Origin: Marasmius tenuissimus
Lineage: Eukaryota > Basidiomycota > Agaricomycetes > Agaricales > Marasmiaceae
Assembly: GCA_029532415.1 (NCBI GenBank)
Contig: JAQOTA010000058.1
Coordinates: 248,001-312,000, forward strand
Length of the DNA: 64,000 nt
Reading direction: 5' to 3'
This document shows positions 43,950-54,465 of this stretch, piece by piece (the stretch's first letter is position 1; each line of letters opens with the position of its first letter). Both the position numbers and the translations under genes were made by a program. The notes under the pieces are model-generated. The model did not search any database and was not told the origin of the DNA. It saw nothing but the letters and a program-made list of their open reading frames with translations.

Positions 43950-44930
43950 TCCGATGCGTAACAGGCTGTCTTGTCAACTCTTGCACAAACGAGACCAGAG
44001 TGCTACTCTGCGCGAAAATAACGAGAAAATAAGAAACGAGAAAAGAGATAAAGAAAGACAGTGAGGAAGGGGCCGGCCCAACAAGCGTCAATCCCAGAAA
44101 AAGAAGGAGGGAAGACGTGAGGAACCCGGCCAGCGCTCATCACGATTATGTATGTATGTCGATCCGGGGAAGGCAGCATCTCTGCGATCAAAGTGGGTCC
44201 TTGCCAACTTCCGAAAAGGTATCGCAAACCCTTCGCTTATTTCCCCTGCTGATAAAAGTATAGAAAACGACAGGGGTGGAAAGCGATTCTCTTCAAACCC
44301 GAAACGTGCGGTTATACCTGCGTAGCAACGGTGACCGGAAATTGAGTCGATGACAGCAGGGGCTGTTCAGCCTGGTGGGGAACTCCGGTCGAAACAACCC
44401 AGAAGTTAGAACCCAGTTTCTGCTTACAGTGATGGGTGCAGGCCAGTTGTGAAACTTCTATGAATGAAACGAGCTCCGCGTCTCTGTAATGCTGGCCTCT
44501 GGACGTGGTGAACATTACGACATTGCATGCAGCCAAGACTACTTGATTTCAAAAGGATTCGGCGAAAACCCTGAGATCCGCATGTCTGGCGAGGCGAGCC
44601 AAGTTTGTACCCTTTTGTAAAGTACCATCCTGGTCTCCCAGTAAGGACGTACCCTACAATGTCCGACTTTCAACAGTCATATGCACGTCGTCAACCGTGA
44701 TGCGTTGACAAGGTGCTGGAGATGATAAGTTGACGGAGGTTGATGGACATGCTTGGACATGGGAAACTCGTTCATGGCCTGTCGAGGGTTCGCAACTCGC
44801 AAGCAAGATCATTAAAACGTCGTGTAAGAATACCTGTACAAACCATCGTAAATCATAACCTAGCGACTGACGTTGAGGCTACTTTCAGCTTCTGGGCCCG
44901 TCCAAGACTCCAAGGGAACCACTCACATCG
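43950..44930. other. 0.98-kb gap between tandem DUF6533-like genes
   Basis: It presumably holds the promoter of copy A and the 3' UTR of copy B. No third copy or remnant of the signature blocks was found. Open frames here are short. Confidence 0.4.
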
Positions 44931-46645
44931 CTACCAATCTGCCACCGGTGGCATCCCTCCTTCAACGGAAGGAAGCTCTCCAACTCGCGTCACTTGTACG
45001 CCTCTTTTTGATCCCCGGCACGAGGAGTACCCATCCATAGATCCCAATTCCACCAAATCGCTAGCCTGAACCCGGGGAGTACCACCCAATGTTACATCGT
45101 CTTCTTGCTCAGTTTCATGATCCTCGACGTCCACGGTGATCTCCCCTTCGCGTGCACCCTTCTTCCAGTTCAGCCGACCAATTTCGACGTTGCTGAAGAT
45201 CCATCTCTCATCGTATCCGAGCCTTTCAGCGAGAGAGTGTATGTTGAGCATAAGACGAGATATGGCCACGGATGCAACGGTCGGCATCAGACTGTCAAAG
45301 GTGCACTGAGACGGTAAGTTCGGTGCTCAAAGGAGATCAGCTTACTTCGAATAGGTTGCTGATAGGTTGACCTGATTATCTATTCAATGAACAACAACCA
45401 CGACCTACACCGAAAGATTTGTACGTACCGCGTGGGATTCGATGAAGAACGCGCCGATGGCACTGTAACCGACGACAGCTGTTAGATCGATCTTCTGGTT
45501 AGTGCGCCGTCATGTGCATCAAAGTTCAGTTCGACCTACCCACGATAACAAAATAAAATACTCCACCGCTAGTATGGAGTGATGATTCAGAAACCGACTT
45601 GTATGGGAGGAGTTTGTTCCACCCACTCTCGAAGGAGACGTCGCATCAAAGGCGCATCCCTGAATACTTTTGGCGTGCGGAATGCTCGAAGGCAGGTGAA
45701 CACGAACAGAAGAGTATGGAGGATGAGTCCGGGAAGGAAGATTCGCCAGAAATTGCGTTGAGGTGGGACAGTGCATCCTACTCGGTTGAGACCAATTTCA
45801 GAGACGATGAGTGGGAAGGTCTGAACCGCAAATATAGCGCAGATGATGGCGGCAAGTATGAAGCTAGCGACGGCAACAGCGCGGATCGTTTTGCTATGAG
45901 GAAATAGGTGCCATATTCTGATGACCAGAACCGCTAATGAGCACCAATCAATCAAGGGGACGTGTGCATCAATTCGAGAGTTCGTACCTTGAATCGAGGA
46001 AACGGTGACCACGTCCAGCATGTAAACAGTTTTGATCGTGTTACTGCAACTTGACGGAGGTTAGTAACATCGATCGAAATCCATGTTACAAATGGAAGGC
46101 CTTACAACTGTGAGGTTTCGTGGAACGGTCAGTAAGTAAAAAGAAGGAGCATCCCAACAAGCAGCTCTCACCTGAGGAGAGAGATTTTTTCCAAAAAAGC
46201 CTATTGCGCATGAAAAGGTTTGCGACTCAGGGATCGTCGGTTGAGTGCTCTACACTTACCGTGCAATACCAATCTTTCTTGGATGTCAGCCCACGTCAAT
46301 CAGTTCTGAATCCCGTACTCACATCATTACAGCCGGGGGTAGATAGCGGTTCTGTAATCTTCATTGAGCCATTCCAAGGCATCTTCAATATAGCGACCTA
46401 GCTCACGGAAAAGAACAGCGCTCTAGATATCGTCCAATCGCCCGACCAAAAGAAAGTAACCTGAAAGTATCAATTCATTCTCAATGGAGTGACACTAGTA
46501 GTAAATTCAGGCGACGTACCTCCTCGTCAAGTGTCGTCACAATATCCCAGATGTTCAGCGCAAAACAGGCAACAGCCACTTTTTTCGATATTTCCGCTCC
46601 GTTCAGAAGAGATAAAAGAGTCCCCTTGTCCGAGAGAGCATCCAT
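44931..46645 (-). CDS. DUF6533-like seven-transmembrane protein, copy B
   Basis: Tandem paralogue of copy A on the same strand. The start at 46645 (MDALSDKGTLLSLL) is followed by WDIVTTLDEEVTFFW, WTISRALFFS and NRYLPPAVMM, matching WLITLDQEVEYFW and FFLNRYAPFMIMM of copy A. Downstream are NTIKTVYMLDVVTVSSIQ, VLVIRIWHLFPHSKTIR, a helix, PPQRNFWRIFLPGLILHTL and LLREG-like sequence. The tail has SRLMLNIHSLAERLGYDERW and NVEIGRLNWKKGAREGE, with a stop at 44931. Copy B's tail is longer and more acidic (DHETEQEDDV). Function unknown. One exon near 46140-46200 is uncertain. Confidence 0.75.
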
Positions 46646-47345
46646 TCGTACAGGTGGAGGGCATCAGTTTTAGGTATATTGAAATAGTCGCTGCAACTAT
46701 ATTTATACGTGGTTTTGGCAACAGATCCCGCATCCCAGCGTGAGGTGACTTTGCAGAAACCAGTGACCATAGTTGATGATATGATATGGGCGGAGACGGA
46801 GTTTGTTGATGCGCAATTGAGATTTCGTGGCTCCGGGAAGGTGGTAAGTGGACGGTGGGTTTTTGTGTGAGAAAGCCGCGGTTACCCATCTTGATTGCTC
46901 TGCTTCGAATTGATATTCCACTTGGACACAGACGGCCGGCACCACTTAAATGAGTGGGTTGCCGTAGACCTATATAGCTACCTCAGGCTAGAGCCTCAAT
47001 CAATGATGCATGATGCCTAGGTCGAGTTGGAGAAGTAACGGATTGCGCATTCCACAAGCGATGATCAGGGTATCGACGTCACCGTAGATCTATTACCATT
47101 TTGACTCAGAGAAGTTTATCCAGACCCTAGTCGAGAATAAACAGAGCTTGGATGGAGGAGGTTCAACAAGAGGTCAAAGTACTAAGATCGAATAGGATCA
47201 AAGCCTGTCACCCCGCCTGTGACATATGTGACCGCCTGTGACATGCTGTGCAACTAGCGTGTGAACTTCAAGCTTCGCATCGCGAAACCTCCCTGAAAGC
47301 GATCTCAAACTCTACAAAAGCTCTTCCAACGCGTCCTGAAGCTTC
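46646..47345. other. 0.7-kb gap upstream of DUF6533-like copy B
   Basis: Promoter side of copy B. The phrase GTGACATATGTGACCGCCTGTGACATGCTG near 47218 repeats the element GTGACAT. No gene recognised. Confidence 0.35.
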
Positions 47346-47350
47346 AAAAA
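47346..47350 (-). terminator. RNA polymerase III terminator of tRNA-Leu
   Basis: A run of five T on the minus strand lies 18 nt after the tRNA 3' end. T runs are the usual Pol III stop. Confidence 0.6.
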
Positions 47351-47368
47351 GCCAGGAATCCATCTAGA

Positions 47369-47466
47369 TGCTGAGAGTGGGGTTCGAACCCACGCGGCAA
47401 TGAGCCACGAGATACAGAAGCATAGAAACTTAAGTCACGCGCCTTAGACCACTCGGCCATCTCAGC
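47369..47466 (-). tRNA. tRNA-Leu (anticodon UAA) with a 15-nt intron
   Basis: The acceptor arms pair perfectly (GCTGAGA with TCTCAGC, discriminator A). The D arm (GCC/GGC) contains GAGTGGTCTAA. The anticodon loop reads CTTAAG, so the anticodon is TAA (reads UUA). An intron of 15 nt (47414-47428) follows the base 3' of the anticodon. A long variable arm (GGC-TCATT-GCC), usual for Leu, precedes a perfect T arm (GTGGG TTCGAAC CCCAC). Without the intron it is 83 nt. The anticodon stem CGTGA/TCTCG has one T-T mismatch in the middle. Internal Pol III promoter boxes A and B are present. Confidence 0.93.
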
Positions 47467-47712
47467 GTGCAAATCGATTGCAAATGGGGTATTCGACCAC
47501 AGTGAGGGATGTGAGCAGTCCCCCGGCCCCCCTATATACCCCTTCGGCCGCTCCGGAAGCACGGGAGGAGCACGGGGGAGGGAAAAGGTGTAAAAGCAAC
47601 TGAGGAAGAAGCCACCTCTGGCGGGGTGTCTACTACTGTACGGGGAAGCCAAGGGGAATATCTACGAACTAAAGACCACCGTCAGAAACGAGGCTTCGAA
47701 GCCCAGGACGCA

Positions 47713-47747
47713 GGGGGAGAAGGTAGGGAGGCAGGGGGAGGCAGGGG
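47713..47747 (+). other. G-rich tract, possible G-quadruplex
   Basis: Four G runs (5, 3, 5 and 4 G) are separated by purine-rich loops of 8, 5 and 5 nt. The pattern GGAGGCAGGG recurs. This could fold as a G-quadruplex, though one loop is long. Confidence 0.4.
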
Positions 47748-47980
47748 AGTCCACTCGTCATGGGGTTTTTGGAAGTGAAGATCCGTAGGGGAAAAGGCCG
47801 CAAGGGCCCTTTGCACCGTTGCAGACAGTAGACACATACATGGTGTGTGTGGCGATCATAGAGCAACGCTCCCAGCACGGCAGGTTATTGGCATCAAGAA
47901 CGAAAGGTAGGTCGAGGGTTGTCTTTGATCTTTACAGTGAAAGGCGCCGGCCACTGATGTCAGGCATAGATCAATTCGCT

Positions 47981-48091
47981 GATAGTAAAGGGCCATGGAA
48001 TAATACACAGGATATGTTACACGGTGGAATTCATGCCGAGCATTCCATCGAGTTGAGGTATAAATAACGAACCACCGAGGGACGAACAGTG
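47981..48091. repeat. Direct repeat, unit 1 (about 110 bp)
   Basis: A non-coding unit with the landmarks TACACAGGATATGTTAC, GGTGGAATTC, TATAAATAACGAACCACCG and GGGACGAAC. The same landmarks recur in order about 220 bp downstream. No open frame and no terminal inverted repeat were seen. Confidence 0.75.
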
Positions 48092-48196
48092 ATGGGCCCT
48101 TTCCGCACAATGGTAATGAAAAAAGAGAGGAGGTTTTTCCGTCTTGCATTGATGAAAAGCACTGGCAGTCGATGTAAAGCACACATGAATTTACTA

Positions 48197-48315
48197 ATAC
48201 TAAAGTACTATGGACATGGATAATGCACAGGGTATGTTACATGGTGGAATTCGTGGGTGTTAGGGATTCCAGTAAGTTAAGGTATAAATAATGAACCACC
48301 GGGGGGACGAACGGT
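48197..48315. repeat. Direct repeat, unit 2 (about 115 bp)
   Basis: Second copy: TGCACAGGGTATGTTAC, GGTGGAATTC, TATAAATAATGAACCACCG and GGGACGAAC. The two units differ by several substitutions and a 4-nt length change. It ends about 70 bp from the MET30 stop. The rest of 47467-48382 holds no recognisable gene. Confidence 0.75.
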
Positions 48316-48382
48316 GTGGAGGGAGTCGGGGATGTAACGCAAATCAAGCACAAGAATAGGTCCAGGGAATAGGTTTCGGAAA

Positions 48383-50582
48383 TCACGAAAAGCTCCATAC
48401 TTTGACAGTATGATCATCGCTTCCAGATATGAGCTTGTCCTCTCCGAGGGCAATGCAGCTGACAGCACCTGCGTGACCGACCAATGTCGAGATGCATTTC
48501 CCATCTTCGCGATTCCACACCTAATGAATCAAGGAGATGTGAGTCAAATCGCCAAGACATCTTGAGAAGATGGGAACGGCATACCTTAATGGTTCGGTCA
48601 TGGCTGGCACTGACCAAACGCATTTTATCAGCAGCGACTCCCCACACGCCTTCAATGTGTCCAAAGAACGTCCGGACGGTTTTCCCCGTCTCAATGTCCC
48701 ACACCTTGATGGTGTTGTCCAGACTACCCGAGATGAGGACTGGTGCCTTGGATTTTGTCGTCCTTGAAAGCGTGGGGATTGTGGTGTCATGCTGCTTCCC
48801 GCTCGAAGATGATTCTGCTGAGCTTGATGGGGGTGCAGGAACGGTCATCTCCACATCGAGATCAACAATCTCAGAGCCAGAATCAGACTCCTGAGAATCG
48901 TCGGGAGGGTTCTCGTGGTTGTCAGCGAGCAACAATTTCATGCTCTGTACTTGTGCAACATGCCCCACAAAGTGTCGCACGCAAGTCCGCAGATTGAGAT
49001 CCCACAGCTTGATCGACCCGTCGTCGGATGCAGAGAGCAGCATCTTGCCTGGGTCGATCTGGGGCGCCCCACATCCAGGTACATCGAAGGAGGGCGAAGG
49101 TGATTGTACAGACGACGTGCCCGCGTTGGAGTCCCATAGCTGCACAGAGTTAACCCAGTCCCTGTGTCCGCGAAGAGTGAACGCGCCTCCCGTCCGAAGG
49201 TTCCAGACTCTGATCGTCGCATCGACACTCCCGCTGGCCAACACATTCGAGTCAAAGTTAAGACAGACCACACCGTTGGTGTGTCCAGTCAACGTCCGGA
49301 TACAGGTTCCCCTTCTCCAATCCCAGACCTTCAACGTGTGATCCATACTCCCCGTAATCAGCTTGCATTCGTCAAATTGTAGCGCCCTAATCGGCTCAGC
49401 GTGACCGGAGAGAGTATGTAAGACCGCACCAGTCTCAAGGTTCCAAACGCGAGCGGTGCAGTCGTAAGAGCCGGTTATAAGGATAGGGAATGCGGGATGA
49501 GATAATGTTTCGCTGTATTGTAGACACATAACGCCATCGGTGTGTCCTTTGAAGGTTCGCACCTTGCAACGCCCACGTCGCCAATTTCGTTCGATGGTCA
49601 TTCGTTCGCTGTAAACGTCCTTCCATGGTCGTGTGCCATCGCCCTTCGGGGGAACCTTGGTTGTAAGAATAGAGCTTGAACACGAAGATGATGCCTCGCA
49701 GTCCGTTGCACGCGGGGATTTACCAAACTCGACATCGGGTCGAAACTCTGGCATCTTATCCGAGCGCTGGCGTTTGAGAGGAGGAGTAAACGTCCCTGAA
49801 ACGTCCTCCAAAGACCGCTTCATCGATGTGAGGTCCGGTGACGGACATGGAGAGAGTGATTGAACGTATCTCCGCTTCTTCTCGAGGACGGGTAATCCCC
49901 AACCACACTTGTGACACTTGGTTCCGATATGCTGCTCGCAAATACCTCGCCATAATATGTCATCGTCGGCAAGGCTCTTCCACTTCCTCGAAACCTGAGA
50001 TGCCCGGCACAGTGATGTCGCATCAAGATGACCGAGGACTTTGAGTGAAACTTCCCTTGGGAAGACTGAGAATGGGTCGATACGGATAAGATGTGCGAGC
50101 TGGTCTGTGAGAAGTGATAGTTGAGAGAAACAGCACATTGTGAGGAGGCCTTGCAGGATGAGCGCTCGCCGAGGGTGCGACGACGAGGAGAATATCGACC
50201 ATATCGTGCTGACAGATTCACGCTCGCCCACGGGTAGCCTGTCTAGAGACTATTTTTCGAGTTCATTTAGTCAGAATGTCAGTCGCAGAACTGTATTAAC
50301 ACTGCGCACCTGTTGTAGCTTCAAATTCGTTCCCTCATCTGCCATTCGCTGATGCCGCACACAAAGCTTTCTTCCCGCAGGCGCAAAGGCTACTGAAGTC
50401 GCCTCCGTCGACTGCTGCTCCACTTTTGTTCCTTTTTCCACGACAGTACTGGATTCCATTTCGTTGTCTTCGGCCGTATGGTGAACGGGGAGAGGTTTTG
50501 AACTCTCTGGTGCGAGTCGAGGTGCTGGCAAAGTATCGCAAACGTAGGACCCTCCAGGGGGGGTATTGCCAACAGAGGTCAT
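48383..50582 (-). CDS. MET30: F-box/WD40 substrate receptor of SCF ubiquitin ligase (Met30/SconB type)
   Basis: A substrate adaptor of the SCF E3 ligase. Met30/SconB represses sulfur assimilation by targeting Met4-type bZIP factors, and also binds under cadmium stress. The start at 50582 (MTSVGNTPPGGS) gives a disordered N-terminus with RKLCVRHQRMADEGTNLKLQQ. An intron then joins SLDRLPVGERESVSTIWSIF and LQGLLTMCCFSQLS, a Met30-specific block. The F-box follows (DPFSVFPREVSLKVLGHLDA), then WRGICEQHIGTKCHKCGWGL. Seven WD40 repeats run from RTFKGHTDGVMCLQ (near 49540) to DDHTVKVWSFS at the stop 48383. An acidic/Ser-rich insert lies before the sixth repeat. Few introns. The Cys-rich CHKCGW block is typical of this family. 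Full length, about 680 residues. Confidence 0.9.
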
Positions 50583-50955
50583 GATAGCGAAAATGAAGAG
50601 TGGAAGGGACGAAAGCTTATATGAGGTTTGCTTATTGACTCGCGTACCGCTTCAGCCTCGCTATTACATGAAGCGCCCAGCCAACTTGCAACTTACTCGC
50701 GCCACATGTCGCAATCCCGTCAAACTCACGTTTTTTTTTCTTCTTCAACGTTTCTTCACCTTGTTCACGCAATATGTCTTCATCTACTTGACACTTGTTT
50801 ATCAACTTTACACACTTCGCATTCGTTTGTCAAGTTATATAAGTAATACGCAGAAGAGAAGTAACAGAACAGGTAGGGAATCAAAATCGCACACGACGAC
50901 CACAACCATATATATAGTACGTATCTCGATAATACACGCCAGCGAGGGTCTGCGC

Positions 50956-52476
50956 TCAATCAAGCGTTATCTTCATCTGCTCCAGTGGTATGGGTACAAA
51001 GTTATCCAACGTGATATTTCGTGAGCTCAGTTCAGCTTCACAGTGCGGTGGAACAAGTCGTCGCATCAGGTCTGGCCTCACAGACAGTTCTAGAAGCACA
51101 AATGGTCAAGATCCGAGACGAAAATGGAGTGACAGCAAAAAAAAGGCACATACCTTCGCGAGTGAAATTAAAGAGTGGGGGGAACTCCTTTCCATTGGGC
51201 ATCCGTGCTCCTTCAGCCCGCAGCTCATCGAATAGCGGGTGGACCATAGCCTCGACGGCGGACAATCGTGCTCCGGGCGTGTACTCAAGCAACTTGGCAA
51301 CCAAGTCTATGGCTTCGGGGGCGGTCCGGGGGCGGAAAACCTGAGAAATGACGGAAGAAGAAGCACCAAGTTCATTGAGCCAAACTGCGTCAATAAGGCA
51401 GGTTTTTGCGCGACTTACTTTCGAGAAGGGGTGAGGTTTGATTTGAGGGAATTTGTGCTCCATATAGTTAGGGTTCATTGTCTTGATTTGTTCCCTAGAA
51501 GGGGTTCCCAGCACCTTGATGATCTCCACCAGCTGATCAATGCCGCTCTCTCCTGGAAATAGTGGTTGTCCCAGCATCAACTCTGCCATCACACATCCCG
51601 TCGACCAGATATCTGTGCGCGCAAGTTAATTAGTCAGAAACCTTGGTCAAACTGCGGCATGATATCGGAAATTGTCATACCGATGTTAGTGGTGTAGTTG
51701 GTGGCACCGAAGATGAGCTCGGGAGCTCGATAGTATCGCGAGCAGATGTAGCTAACATTCGGTTCCCCAGCGACCAGGATCTTGGCCGAGCCGAAGTCAC
51801 ACAACTTCAAGACCCCTGTCGCAGGATTCAACAGCAAATTCTGAGGTTTGATGTCCCGATGGCAAATGCCGACAGAGTGAATGTATGCGAGAGACCGTAA
51901 GAGCTGGTACATGTATAGCTTGATCTGCAGCATCGGCATGGGTTGCTTGAGTTTGGCATAATGGCGACTGGCGCGATAGACGGTTTCCGGCACGTATTCG
52001 AGCATCAAGTTGAGATACACCTCGTCCTTCTGTTGACAGACATCAAGATTAGTTCCGAAAAGGCCGTCGGTCAGGGTAGGGTATGGAAAAGAGCCGTGCC
52101 TTGTCCCCATTCGAGTAGAAAAACGCACGAAGGTCGACAACGTTTGGATGAGAAACCAGCCTCATAATCTGCAATTCACGGTTCTAGTTGCCAAAAAAAG
52201 GAAATATGAAAAAGGACGTGGTCAATCAACGAACAACCGAGCAACGGAAACAGGGCGACGAACTTTGAACCGTTTGTCCTGCAAAACCTTCTTGATCGCA
52301 ATATCTTCATTTTCCTTTGGGGAATCCACAAGTTTTGCTTGAAAAACGACACCGAAAGAACCGTTTCCAATGATTTTGCAGTTGTTGTACGAAATCTCCC
52401 GTGTGTCACCCGACTTGCCGTCGGTGGCGACAACTTTAACAATCTTGTGGGGGTCGTCTATGGCTGTATGAAACAT
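50956..52476 (-). CDS. GSK3: Glycogen synthase kinase 3 (GSK3/shaggy kinase)
   Basis: A CMGC Ser/Thr kinase. The start at 52476 ([16 protein letters not shown]) precedes [17 protein letters not shown] (Gly loop) and the ATP-binding Lys in [12 protein letters not shown]. The catalytic loop is [12 protein letters not shown]. The metal-binding site is LCDFGSAK. The activation-loop Tyr is in [17 protein letters not shown], which is autophosphorylated in GSK3. Further blocks are [19 protein letters not shown] and [15 protein letters not shown]. The last exon gives [15 protein letters not shown] and ends KITLD at 50956. About eight exons with 50-60 nt introns. It may act in stress response, cell wall and morphogenesis as in other fungi. 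A frame open upstream to 52629 is ignored because its sequence looks like a leader. Confidence 0.95.
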
Positions 52477-54465
52477 GGGCCGATTGAGGCGATATGGATC
52501 GATTTCGATGGATAAAGAGCGAGAACGAATCGGTAAGGACAGAGAAAAAGGTGAGTGAGGTCGTGGAGCACGGCAGAACGTTAACTCAGTCAGCTCCACG
52601 TTACAGAAGGATGAGACGGGTGGACGCACGAGAAATCTTCACACCATTTATCGGACCGTGGTTTGACATCGAGGAAAGCGTAATACAGGAGAAATGAGAG
52701 CTTGGAAAGGCTGAGATGAGGCTTGTTGTAGTTAACAACGGTTGGAAATCAGGGGGCGACGGACGAGAGAAACTGGGACTAGAGTCAGGAAAATTGAGGC
52801 CGAGCTGACGGGCGTAAATGTGAGGGAAACGGGGTCGTAAGAGAGCACAGTAGGGGAACGGGGAAGAGGGGGGTTGAGAGAGGAAAGGACTGAGGAAGAG
52901 GAGGAGCTCGAGCTGCGAGGTCACAAGGCCACAAATACGTACAAACCAAGTTCCTCACCGAAACTGACTCTGCCACTGCCAGCATCAGCCACAGCGTCGG
53001 GATCTGGGTATTCAATTTATTCCTGATTCATTCGCACAACAGCAATTCAGAAAAAATTGCTGCAAAAACTCTAAAAAATTTCACTACTGGACCCTTCAGC
53101 ACGTTGAGACCGCACTTTCTTTCGCTCAAGTTTTCTCTCACTGTCCAATCTTGGAGTCGCATCAGATCAACTAAGGGCACCAGAAGCTTCTCCATGGCAC
53201 TCATGATCACTCCTCTCAACCGGGGACCGATGGCACTTTGAGAAAGGTCGTTCTATCCCACCGTCATAGTCGCCGTCGTAGAGATTTCGTTAACCTCCTC
53301 TAAGCCTCGACTGCGAGTCTCGGACTGTCGCGTCCTGCTCCAGTACGAGGCCAGGATCCGTTAAACGGGTGACATAATTTGTCTGTCTCAAATCCAAGTT
53401 CCGTCTAGATTGACTCTAACCTCACAGAGACAACGGCTCGCCTGTTATCCACTCCCTGAATCTCTCTAAGTCTTGTTAACGTCACGTAGATATCGATGCA
53501 GGGTCACTGGAGAGGAGACTTACCACGGTCTCAATAAAAACACGGGTATGTGTGGTCACGTTGACACTGGAAAAATGTTAGTCTGAACGAGTCAACCTTG
53601 ACAGAAAGCCCTACGGATCTGATGGAACTGTCGACGTTTCAAGAACGCCCGGTCTGGAGAGCACGCGACACCGTACTGATCAGAGCCGTCGGCAACGTCC
53701 GTAGCTGCTCGTACAGTTCAATGTGTACCAAGGAAAGATGGAAGCAAAGCAATCGGTATCAGATACCGTCCTGCAAGCCAATGACGCATATGTCAACCAG
53801 GAGCATCAAGATCGCAAGGAGGGGTCACTCGACCACCGAACCTTCCGAAACAAGAAACATCGGAGGTCAGCAACTGGGTTTTGATTGGATGCCTGCCTTT
53901 GGCCTGTTGAGTGCACGTTCGAAAGGAGAACGCTGTGGATGTATTACACGTACTAGCTTCTTCCCTCATTTCCCAAGTTGTTGTGGCAACTCCCACCAAT
54001 GAAGCCTTTGGGCCCCAGCTTGCCGTAGAGCCTTTCTCGTCCCATGATCATCATCTTTGACTGAAAGAGGTAGTTTTCGTATATTCTAGATACAAGGACC
54101 TAAGAAGGAATACTTGTGGTTAGTGGGGCGGCACGGTAAAAGTTTCAAGATAATTCTTACAGAAACGCCATACAAATCACGCTGCGCGCAAAGAGAAGAC
54201 CAAGAAATGGCGAGGGAAAAGTCCAGACTCACTCGGAGATCCCCTGGACGATGGCCGTGGATCCCCAACTCAAAAGAAAGCCGAACATCTACGCGTCAAA
54301 ACACTAGCTCGTTCCAACGTTCCAGAGAACTCCAAAGAATACAGAAGCACCAGTTGACGTAGACCTGCAAGAGTTTTTCATTCCGTAACTTCCGGAGTCA
54401 GAGATCAGAGTTTCGCGGACGTGCCGCCACCACTTCCCGATGACTTCTCTTCCAGCGGATATAGA
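52477..54465. other. 2-kb gap without recognisable gene (GSK3 leader and promoter; tRNase Z 3' side)
   Basis: From the GSK3 start to the tRNase Z stop I see no conserved protein, tRNA or repeat. The pyrimidine-rich minus strand near 52500-52900 suggests a long GSK3 5' leader. The longest frame (53598-54002, plus) starts at TTG, has no recognised motif and has no partner exons. A small ncRNA or lineage-specific gene cannot be excluded. Confidence 0.4.

Noticed and set aside
47344..47652. Minus-strand frame containing MAEWSKARDLSF
   Set aside because: This is the translation of the tRNA-Leu gene and its flanks, a well-known false protein.
47981..48315. CRISPR-like array or terminal inverted repeats
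   Set aside because: Only two diverged units of about 110 bp with a 220-bp period, no short identical repeats, and a eukaryotic host. No inverted ends or transposase were seen.
53598..54002. 134-codon plus-strand frame in the 2-kb gap
   Set aside because: It begins at TTG, has no family resemblance and no supporting splice structure.
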